NCBI RefSeq assembly: GCF_019711515.1
Contig: NZ_JAIGNO010000001.1
Location: 434,001 to 498,000 of the forward strand
DNA length: 64,000 bases
Direction of reading: 5' to 3'
From: Qipengyuania qiaonensis
GTDB lineage: Bacteria; Pseudomonadota; Alphaproteobacteria; Sphingomonadales; Sphingomonadaceae
Part shown: piece by piece, positions 57,674 to 64,000 of the stretch
Numbering within the stretch: position 1 is the stretch's first letter
Layout: each line of letters begins with the position of its first letter
Notes under the pieces: generated by a model
What the model was told of the DNA's origin: nothing
Databases searched by the model: none
The model's input: only the letters and a program-made list of their open reading frames with translations
Made by a program: the position numbers and the translations under genes

Positions 57674-59695
57674 ATGGCCACCAAGTCGAAAACCAAGGAC
57701 GATGGCGATGCTCCCCTGATCGACCTCAACGAAGCGTCGATCAAGAAGCTCATCACGAAGGCGAAGAGAAAGGGCTACGTCACCTATGACGAGCTCAACG
57801 ATGCCTTGCCGCAGGGCGAGATGAGTTCGGACCAGATCGAGGATATCCAGTCCGCCCTGTCCGATATGGGCGTACAGATCGTCGAGAGCGATGAGGACGC
57901 CGAAGCGGCGGCCGAGGAAGCCGACGAAGTCGAGGAAATCTCCTCCGACGCGAAGAAGGACAGCAAGGCGGCCGCGAAGCCTGCCGCCAAGAAACTCGCC
58001 ACCGGCGAGCGTACCGACGATCCGGTGCGCATGTATCTGCGCGAAATGGGCGCGGTCGAACTGCTCAGCCGCGAAGGCGAGATCGCCATCGCCAAGCGGA
58101 TCGAGGCCGGGCGCGACATGATGATCATGGGCCTGTGCCAGTCACCGATCACCTTCCACGCAATCATTCAGTGGTCCGAGGCGCTCAACGCCGAGGAAAT
58201 GCAGCTGCGCGAGATCCTCGATCTCGATGCGATGCTGTCGAAGGAACCGCCGGCGGACAAGCTGAACGACGATGCCGAGGACGATGACGACGACGGCGAA
58301 ATCTCCGAAGAGACCGCCGGCCCGACCATCCGCGACGACGATGAGGATGAAGACGACGAGTCCGATTCCGAAGACGAGGACGGAGAGGAAAGCACATCCA
58401 AGAGCGACGACGATGACGACGAGGACAACACCATGTCGCTCGCGCAGATGGAAGCCGCGCTCAAGCCCGACGCCATCGAACGCTTCGCGCGCATTACCGA
58501 CCTGTTCGGCAAGTTCGAAAAGCTCCAGAAGGAACGCGTCGAGGTAATGGCCCGCGGCGAGGCATTCACGCCGGCCAAGGAAAAGAAATACGAAGGGCTG
58601 TCGGAGCAGCTTACGGCCGAGGTCGAAAGTGTTCAGTTCCATGCGACCAAGATCGAATTCCTGGTCGACAACCTTTATGCATTCAATCGCCGGCTGACGG
58701 CGCTGGGCGGTCAGATGCTGCGCCTTGCCGAACGGCACAAAGTCAAGCGGATCGACTTTCTCGATGCCTATATCGGCAACGAACTCGATGACGCCTGGCT
58801 CAAGGACCGCGTGAAGAAGGACAAGAAGTGGGCCGCCTTCGCCGAGAAGGAGGCCGATGCCGTCGAGCGCATCCGGGCGGAGATTTCCGACATTGCCGGC
58901 CAGACCGGGATGGCGCTGGAAGAATTCCGCCGCATCGTGAACATGGTCCAGAAGGGCGAGCGCGAAGCGCGTATCGCCAAGAAGGAAATGGTCGAGGCAA
59001 ACCTGCGCCTCGTGATCTCGATCGCCAAGAAATATACCAATCGCGGCCTGCAATTCCTGGACCTGATCCAGGAGGGCAATATCGGCTTGATGAAGGCGGT
59101 CGACAAGTTCGAGTACCGCCGCGGCTACAAATTCAGCACCTATGCCACGTGGTGGATCCGTCAGGCGATCACCCGCTCGATCGCCGATCAGGCGCGCACA
59201 ATCCGCATCCCGGTTCACATGATCGAGACGATCAACAAGCTGGTTCGCTGCAGTCGCCAGTTCCTGCACGATCAGGGCCGCGAACCGACACCCGAAGAGA
59301 TGGCCGAGAAGCTCTCCATGCCGCTTGAAAAGGTGCGCAAGGTGATGAAGATCGCCAAGGAACCGATCAGCCTCGAAACGCCCATCGGCGACGAGGAAGA
59401 CTCGCACCTGGGCGATTTCATCGAGGACAAGAACGCGATCATCCCGGTCGATGCGGCGATCCAGGCGAACTTGAAGGAAACGGTCACCCGCGTCCTTGCC
59501 AGCCTGACTCCGCGCGAGGAGCGCGTGCTGCGCATGCGCTTCGGTATCGGTATGAATACCGACCACACGCTGGAAGAGGTCGGCCAGCAGTTCTCGGTTA
59601 CCCGTGAACGCATCCGGCAGATCGAAGCGAAGGCGCTGCGCAAGCTCAAGCACCCGAGCCGGTCGCGGAAAATGCGGTCGTTCCTGGATCAGTAA
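57674..59695 (+). CDS. rpoD: Primary sigma factor RpoD
   Basis: 673 residues. Region 1.1 at the start, then an unusually acidic insertion (about residues 197-255, mostly Asp/Glu/Ser), region 2 with [21 protein letters not shown] and [16 protein letters not shown], and region 4 with [17 protein letters not shown] and the helix-turn-helix [20 protein letters not shown] (20). ATG 57674 gives a normal N-terminus; the open frame begins in dnaG. A strong terminator follows. Confidence 0.96.
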   Translation: MATKSKTKDDGDAPLIDLNEASIKKLITKAKRKGYVTYDELNDALPQGEMSSDQIEDIQSALSDMGVQIVESDEDAEAAAEEADEVEEISSDAKKDSKAAAKPAAKKLATGERTDDPVRMYLREMGAVELLSREGEIAIAKRIEAGRDMMIMGLCQSPITFHAIIQWSEALNAEEMQLREILDLDAMLSKEPPADKLNDDAEDDDDDGEISEETAGPTIRDDDEDEDDESDSEDEDGEESTSKSDDDDDEDNTMSLAQMEAALKPDAIERFARITDLFGKFEKLQKERVEVMARGEAFTPAKEKKYEGLSEQLTAEVESVQFHATKIEFLVDNLYAFNRRLTALGGQMLRLAERHKVKRIDFLDAYIGNELDDAWLKDRVKKDKKWAAFAEKEADAVERIRAEISDIAGQTGMALEEFRRIVNMVQKGEREARIAKKEMVEANLRLVISIAKKYTNRGLQFLDLIQEGNIGLMKAVDKFEYRRGYKFSTYATWWIRQAITRSIADQARTIRIPVHMIETINKLVRCSRQFLHDQGREPTPEEMAEKLSMPLEKVRKVMKIAKEPISLETPIGDEEDSHLGDFIEDKNAIIPVDAAIQANLKETVTRVLASLTPREERVLRMRFGIGMNTDHTLEEVGQQFSVTRERIRQIEAKALRKLKHPSRSRKMRSFLDQ

Positions 59696-59699
59696 TGTG

Positions 59700-59731
59700 A
59701 AAACCTTCGTCGGGCTAAGACGAAGGTTTTT
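59700..59731 (+). terminator. Intrinsic terminator after rpoD
   Basis: 12-bp perfect stem AAAACCTTCGTC/GACGAAGGTTTT, 7-base loop, then TT and a pyrimidine-rich flank. It begins 5 bases after the rpoD stop. Confidence 0.9.
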
Positions 59732-60046
59732 CCTGTCCTACATCGGAGGAGATGTGTCAGCATCCGGGCATGCCGGCGAATCCATCGATACGTCCCACTT
59801 GCTCCCGCGCTCACCGACCGCGGAAGGCTTTTCTGGCGGGCAATCTTCAGTATCGGGTTGCGCGACACGTCAGGTCTGCGGAAGGTCACACGGTAACCCG
59901 TCGCGAATGGCGCTTTCCGGCGACAAGACGCCGATAGTCACGGTTTTTAGCGCGCCTGTTTGCGTCAACACATTGCCGTCCTTTCGCCCGGGGGACAACC
60001 GAACGCATGGGTGGCGGTGGACGCGCCAAACGACTATGGGACCGCC
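59732..60046 (+). other. Intergenic region before rpiB
   Basis: No convincing gene, RNA or operator is seen. It probably holds the rpiB promoter. An open frame (59604-60056) crosses it but reads out of rpoD and has no recognisable product. Confidence 0.5.
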
Positions 60047-60502
60047 ATGCGTATAGCCATTGCCTCCGATCACGCCGCCATCGACCTCAAGGCCGAGCTG
60101 CGCGACTGGTTGATCGAGCAGGGCCATGAGGTCGCCGACCTTGGCCCGGAAAGCACCGACAGCGTCGATTATCCCGACTTCGGTTACAAGCTTGCCAGTG
60201 TCGTTGCCGACGGCACTGCCGAACGCGGCGTGGCGCTCTGCGGGTCGGGCATCGGTATCTCGATGAGCGTCAACCGGAATCCGGCCCTGCGTTGCGCGCT
60301 GGTGTCGGAACCGCTTTCCGCCAGCCTCGCGCGCGAACATAACGACGCCAATTGCATCGCCATGGGCGCCCGCCTGACCGGCAGTGACATGGCCAAGGCA
60401 TGCCTTGCCGCCTTCCTCGAAACCGAATTCGCCGATTCTCTTCCTGACGGCACCGGGCGCCACCAGCGCCGCGTCGACAAGCTATCCAACCCTGAGGTCT
60501 GA
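60047..60502 (+). CDS. rpiB: Ribose-5-phosphate isomerase B
   Basis: 151 residues. [13 protein letters not shown] contains the conserved His9; the active-site Cys65 is in [15 protein letters not shown]. Isomerises ribose and ribulose 5-phosphates. ATG 60047 is the family start. It lies 4 bases before glyA. Confidence 0.92.
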   Translation: MRIAIASDHAAIDLKAELRDWLIEQGHEVADLGPESTDSVDYPDFGYKLASVVADGTAERGVALCGSGIGISMSVNRNPALRCALVSEPLSASLAREHNDANCIAMGARLTGSDMAKACLAAFLETEFADSLPDGTGRHQRRVDKLSNPEV

Positions 60503-60506
60503 TTCC

Positions 60507-61820
60507 ATGGCAACCCAGCCCGCCGCTACGTCCCGCTCACCCATCGACCGGTTCTGGCACGACACGCTCGAAGAGGCCGATCCTGAAATCTATGCGGCCG
60601 TGCGCAGCGAGCTCAAGCGGCAGCAGGACAAGATCGAGCTGATCGCGAGCGAAAACATCGCGTCGAGCGCGGTGCTCGAAGCGACCGGAACGGTCTTCAC
60701 CAACAAATATGCCGAAGGCTATCCGGGCAAGCGCTATTATGGCGGGTGCGATTACGCCGACGTGGTCGAAACGCTGGCAATCGAGCGCGCCAAGCAATTG
60801 TTCGGTTGCGGTTTTGCCAATGTGCAGCCCAATTCGGGCAGCCAGATGAACCAGGCCGTGTTTCTCGCGCTGTTGCAGCCGGGGGACACCTTCATGGGTC
60901 TCGACCTCAATTCGGGCGGTCACCTCACCCATGGCTCGCCGGTTAATATGAGCGGCAAATGGTTCAATCCCGTCAGCTACGGCGTGCGCAAGGACAATGA
61001 ACTGATCGACATGGAAGAGGTCATGGGGATAGCTAGGGCCAACAAGCCGAAGCTGATCATCGCCGGCGGCACCGCCTATTCGCGCGTGTGGGACTGGGAA
61101 GCTTTCCGTCGCGTGGCCGACGAGGTTGGCGCCTATCTGATGGTCGATATGAGCCACATCTCGGGTCTTGTAGCCGGCGGCGCGCACCCTTCGCCCTTCC
61201 CGCATGCGCATGTCGTCACGACCACCACGCACAAGAGTCTGCGTGGCCCGCGCTCGGGCGTGATCCTGTGGGATGACGAAGAACTGAGCAAACCGCTTAA
61301 CATGGCCGTTTTCCCGGGTATGCAGGGCGGCCCGCTGATGCATGTCGTCGCAGCGAAGGCAGTAGCCTTTGGCGAGGCATTGCGCCCCGACTTCAAGGAT
61401 TACGCCAATCGCGTCGTTGAAAACGCGCGAGCGCTGGCCGAAGGGATTGAGGCCAACGGCCTGCGCGTCGTGTCCGGCGGCACGGACAACCACTCCATGC
61501 TCGTCGATCTCACCGCCAGGGATGTGACGGGCAAGGATGCCGAGAAGGGTCTCGATCGCGCTTGGCTGACGTGCAACAAGAACGGCATCCCTTACGATAC
61601 GCGCAGCCCCTTCGTGACCAGCGGCATCCGCCTGGGCACGCCTGCCGGCACTACGCGCGGCTTCGGGCCGGATGAGTTCCGAAAGATTGGCGCGCTGATC
61701 TGCGAGGTGGTAGACGGCCTGTCGCGCAATGGCCCCGAAGGTGATGGGCAGGTGGAAGATCAGGTGCGCGGCAAGGTGGCCGAGCTCTGCGCCGCCTTTC
61801 CCGTCTATCCGGGCCGCTAA
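60507..61820 (+). CDS. glyA: Serine hydroxymethyltransferase
   Basis: 437 residues, PLP enzyme that moves a one-carbon unit from serine to folate. PLP-Lys in [43 protein letters not shown] (residues up to 20 cited: [20 protein letters not shown]). The operon rpiB-glyA-small membrane gene-nrdR-trmJ is tight. Confidence 0.97.
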   Translation: MATQPAATSRSPIDRFWHDTLEEADPEIYAAVRSELKRQQDKIELIASENIASSAVLEATGTVFTNKYAEGYPGKRYYGGCDYADVVETLAIERAKQLFGCGFANVQPNSGSQMNQAVFLALLQPGDTFMGLDLNSGGHLTHGSPVNMSGKWFNPVSYGVRKDNELIDMEEVMGIARANKPKLIIAGGTAYSRVWDWEAFRRVADEVGAYLMVDMSHISGLVAGGAHPSPFPHAHVVTTTTHKSLRGPRSGVILWDDEELSKPLNMAVFPGMQGGPLMHVVAAKAVAFGEALRPDFKDYANRVVENARALAEGIEANGLRVVSGGTDNHSMLVDLTARDVTGKDAEKGLDRAWLTCNKNGIPYDTRSPFVTSGIRLGTPAGTTRGFGPDEFRKIGALICEVVDGLSRNGPEGDGQVEDQVRGKVAELCAAFPVYPGR

Positions 61821-61831
61821 GGAGACGAGCT

Positions 61832-62056
61832 ATGGACGGCCGAGAACCGAACCATCAGGATCACGATCTGGTCTCCGACGCCGGAGACGAGATCAAGGGC
61901 ATGGCCAAGCAAGGCCTCAACCATCCATCCACCAAACCGGTCCTGACCGGAGCTGCCATCGGGGCGATTGCAGGGGGGATCCTGCCCGTAGTAACCTGGC
62001 CGCTCGGCCTCGTCGCCGGGGCGGGTTTCATGCTCTACAAGCGCCTTCGACCCTGA
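61832..62056 (+). CDS. Small glycine-zipper membrane protein
   Basis: 74 residues. An acidic start (DHDLVSDAGDEIKGMAKQG) and a Gly/Ala-rich pair of hydrophobic segments (GAAIGAIAGGILPVVTWPLG). No named family. It ends at the base before nrdR begins, so it is part of that operon. Confidence 0.75.
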   Translation: MDGREPNHQDHDLVSDAGDEIKGMAKQGLNHPSTKPVLTGAAIGAIAGGILPVVTWPLGLVAGAGFMLYKRLRP

Positions 62057-62527
62057 ATGCGCTGTCCGTTCTGCGCGCATGACGACACCCAGGTAAAGGA
62101 TAGTCGTCCGACCGAGGATTCGACCTCGATCCGCCGCCGCCGCCAGTGTTCGAGTTGCGGCGCACGCTTCACGACATTCGAACGTGTTCAACTGCGCGAG
62201 GTCACGGTGGTCAAGAGCGGGAACCGCCGCCAGCCTTTCGATCGGGGCAAGCTGGAGCAGTCCATTGCGCTTGCCTGTCGCAAGCGCGACGTACCTCATG
62301 AAAGAATCGATCAGCTCGTCTCGGGCATTCAGCGGCAGGTCGAAATCGCCGGCGAGGCGGAAGTGTCGTCGCAGCGTATCGGCGAAATGGTTATGGATGG
62401 GCTTAAGGGCCTCGACAGCGTCGCCTATATTCGGTTCGCCAGCGTCTACCGCGATTTCAGCGAAGCGCGCGACTTCGAGGAGTTCGCCAGCACGGTGCAG
62501 GAAGCGGCCGCCAATGAACGAGGGTGA
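62057..62527 (+). CDS. nrdR: Transcriptional repressor NrdR
   Basis: 156 residues. Zinc ribbon with C3/C6 and C31/C34 (CPFC, CSSC), then an ATP-cone ([20 protein letters not shown]). Represses ribonucleotide reductase genes when dATP is abundant. Starts at the stop of the small membrane gene and overlaps trmJ by 14 bases. Confidence 0.96.
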   Translation: MRCPFCAHDDTQVKDSRPTEDSTSIRRRRQCSSCGARFTTFERVQLREVTVVKSGNRRQPFDRGKLEQSIALACRKRDVPHERIDQLVSGIQRQVEIAGEAEVSSQRIGEMVMDGLKGLDSVAYIRFASVYRDFSEARDFEEFASTVQEAAANERG

Positions 62528-63242
62528 GACCCGCAAGCCCATCATTGTTCTCGTCCGCCCGCAACTAGGCGAGAATATCGGCAAGGCGGCACGCGCCATG
62601 CTCAATTTCGGGCTCACCGAGATGCGACTGGTCGAACCGCGCGACGGTTGGCCGAATCCGTCCGCCGGACCGGCGGCATCGGGCGCCGATATCGTGCTGA
62701 ACCGCGCGCAGGTCTATGCTTCTACTGCCGACGCGGTAGCCGATTGCGCACATGTCTACGCGACGACGGTGCGCAAGCGCGGAGTGACGAAACCCGTGGT
62801 AACGCCGGCAGAGGCGAGCAGCGAAATCGCCGCTGCCCAAGGCCGGAGTGCGATCCTGTTCGGCCCGGAACGTTCGGGCCTGGAAACCGAGGATGTCGCC
62901 CTCGCCCGCGCTATCCTGACGGTGCCGATCAATCCGGAATTCGGTTCGCTCAATCTCGCGCAGGCGGTGATATTGTGCGCCTATGAATGTTCGAAGCATG
63001 AGGGGTTGGTGCAGCCGACGCAGGAAGATCTGCTACCGCCCGCCCCTCAGGAAGAACTCGACGGTCTGATCGCACATCTCGAGAGCATGCTCGAACCGAA
63101 GGGCTATTTCCGACCGGAGGCTCGGGCAGAGGCCACCCGCCGCACCCTGCGCGGGGTGCTGACCAAACCGGCGTGGAACCATCTCGAAGTGCGCACACTG
63201 CGCGGCGTGCTATCCTCGCTCCAACGCGAGCCCAGGCTCTAG
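62514..63242 (+). CDS. trmJ: tRNA (Cm32/Um32) methyltransferase TrmJ
   Basis: 242-residue SPOUT methyltransferase: [38 protein letters not shown] and the knotted C-terminal [14 protein letters not shown] segment are family hallmarks. 2'-O-methylates position 32 in several tRNAs. ATG 62514 gives the family N-terminus; overlaps nrdR. Confidence 0.9.
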   Translation: MNEGETRKPIIVLVRPQLGENIGKAARAMLNFGLTEMRLVEPRDGWPNPSAGPAASGADIVLNRAQVYASTADAVADCAHVYATTVRKRGVTKPVVTPAEASSEIAAAQGRSAILFGPERSGLETEDVALARAILTVPINPEFGSLNLAQAVILCAYECSKHEGLVQPTQEDLLPPAPQEELDGLIAHLESMLEPKGYFRPEARAEATRRTLRGVLTKPAWNHLEVRTLRGVLSSLQREPRL

Positions 63243-63252
63243 GACCTAGGCC

Positions 63253-63564
63253 CTAGGCCCTGATCCGGTCCCATTCGACCAGTTCATAGGCTATCGACGT
63301 CTCGACCAGCTCGTTCCAGATCTGCCCGATCCCGTCGACCGGAAGATCGCGGCGCTGGGCATCGGCGCAGGCGTTTTCGACAACCTCGGCCTTGCGAGCC
63401 TCGTCGCGCACAACGTCACGGTCGGTCTTGATACGTGCAGCCGCTCGCATGTAGCCGAAGCGGCGGTCGAGCAGCTCCATCAACTCGCGATCTGTCGTAT
63501 CCACCCCGATCCGCACTTCGGCCATAGTGGTGCAGTCCTCGGGAAGTTTGAAAGCGTCACTCAT
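63253..63564 (-). CDS. Chorismate mutase (AroQ type)
   Basis: 103-residue all-helical monofunctional chorismate mutase. [29 protein letters not shown] carries the conserved acidic and basic residues; here the usual first residues ELR/K are seen as [17 protein letters not shown] (17). Converts chorismate to prephenate. It is convergent with trmJ. Confidence 0.85.
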   Translation of the reverse strand: MSDAFKLPEDCTTMAEVRIGVDTTDRELMELLDRRFGYMRAAARIKTDRDVVRDEARKAEVVENACADAQRRDLPVDGIGQIWNELVETSIAYELVEWDRIRA

Positions 63565-63770
63565 GGAGCAGCGCCCTGCCCCGCTTGAACGCTCTTGTCG
63601 AGCGACTATCTTACCGCTTGACGCGCTGCACGATATTGCTAGGAGCGCGCCTTCGCGAATTGGCTCCGCACCCCGGTGAAGCGGTAGCCGCGTCGGTCGA
63701 AAGATTGGCGGTGCGATGCCGGGTTAGATGGCTGCCATCGGGGCAGTCCAGCAAATTGAAGGAAATGCAT

Positions 63771-64000
63771 ATGACGAAGCGCACCAGCGCCAAGTACAAG
63801 CTCGACCGCCGGATGGGTGAAAACATCTGGGGTCGCCCGAACAGCCCCGTCAACAAGCGTTCCTACGGCCCAGGTCAGCATGGCCAGCGCCGCAAGGGCA
63901 AGATGAGCGACTTCGGTCTGCAGCTCCGAGCCAAGCAGAAGCTCAAGGGCTACTATGGCGACGTCACCGAGAAGCAGTTCAAGCGCACCTACAAGGAAGC
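63771..64000 (+). CDS. rpsD: 30S ribosomal protein S4, 5' part
   Basis: First 76 residues, cut by the window edge. [20 protein letters not shown] and [13 protein letters not shown] are typical S4 N-terminal sequence. Strong SD (GAAGGAA). S4 nucleates small-subunit assembly. Confidence 0.96.
   Translation, partial: MTKRTSAKYKLDRRMGENIWGRPNSPVNKRSYGPGQHGQRRKGKMSDFGLQLRAKQKLKGYYGDVTEKQFKRTYKE

Noticed and set aside
59604-60056. Frame spanning the rpoD-rpiB gap
   Set aside because: Starts inside rpoD, crosses the terminator, no known product.
63241-63260. Tandem CCTAGG words between trmJ and chorismate mutase
   Set aside because: Too short to support a repeat element or site; it just contains the stop codon of the reverse gene.
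63565-63770. S4-binding leader or promoter before rpsD
   Set aside because: A TTGACG (63618-63623) is present but no convincing -10 at the right distance, and no known leader motif is recognised.

Overview
The window is a 64-kb piece of GC-rich alphaproteobacterial chromosome, most likely from the order Sphingomonadales (Erythrobacteraceae-like). This rests on protein character and gene order rather than a marker search. Pointers are a RibB with an N-terminal helix-turn-helix segment and a decayed RibA half, alphaproteobacterial EcfG-type promoters (GGAAC-N16/17-CGTT), Tat-dependent PhoX, TraB/GumN lipoproteins and a small PEP-CTERM protein. Nearly all of it is ordinary core chromosome. I see no rRNA, integrase, transposase, CRISPR array or prophage; there is one tRNA (Lys, anticodon CTT).

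Layout. 0-5 kb: the start of an unknown reverse-strand gene, tyrS, a PilZ protein, then a coupled set MFS exporter-cysK-dienelactone hydrolase. 5-12.4 kb (mostly reverse): a large PhoX phosphatase, acyl-CoA dehydrogenase with its MerR regulator and operator, hisI, comF, and a divergent methyltransferase. 12.4-18.6 kb: ppdK, glyS and glyQ, with two REP-like palindromes, one of them inside the glyS reading frame. 18.6-25 kb: a small-protein/Xre/membrane-protein operon, two TraB/GumN lipoproteins, rplY-pth, a PEP-CTERM peptide, a Tat-exported SDR and a CPBP protease. 25-32 kb: ychF, a nucleotide pyrophosphatase-like lipoprotein, a DUF1206 membrane protein with an EcfG promoter, a glutaredoxin-MauE fusion behind a CsoR/CstR-like palindrome, a MaoC hydratase, a lipoprotein and mutL. 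32-38 kb: the cell-shape operon mreB-mreC-mreD-mrdA-rodA with short overlaps and a leader able to form competing hairpins. 38-41 kb: tRNA-Lys, HTH-ribB with palindromic sites, ribH, and a DMT transporter whose end is shifted by a G9 run. 41-48 kb: a phosphotransferase with an unknown partner, eno, a four-gene envelope/stress cluster with two EcfG promoters, DUF4170, GNAT and greA. 48-55 kb: carB and carA, separated by an unknown secreted protein, a DUF559 nuclease-like gene between identical 41-bp repeats, and an AT-richer orphan membrane protein coupled to carA. 55-64 kb: YqeY, a lipoprotein, dnaG-rpoD, rpiB-glyA, a small membrane protein, nrdR, trmJ, chorismate mutase, and the start of rpsD.

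How the parts may work together. Translation and replication genes (tyrS, glyQS, pth, rplY, rpsD, dnaG, rpoD) are spread through the window. The mre/mrd operon builds the elongasome. Three matching EcfG promoters suggest that DUF1206 and the DUF883-like/holin-X-like cluster belong to the general stress regulon. The most distinctive loci are the HTH-RibB gene with its own palindromes, the accessory insertion in the car region, the in-frame palindrome in glyS, and the CsoR/CstR-like control of the glutaredoxin-MauE gene.
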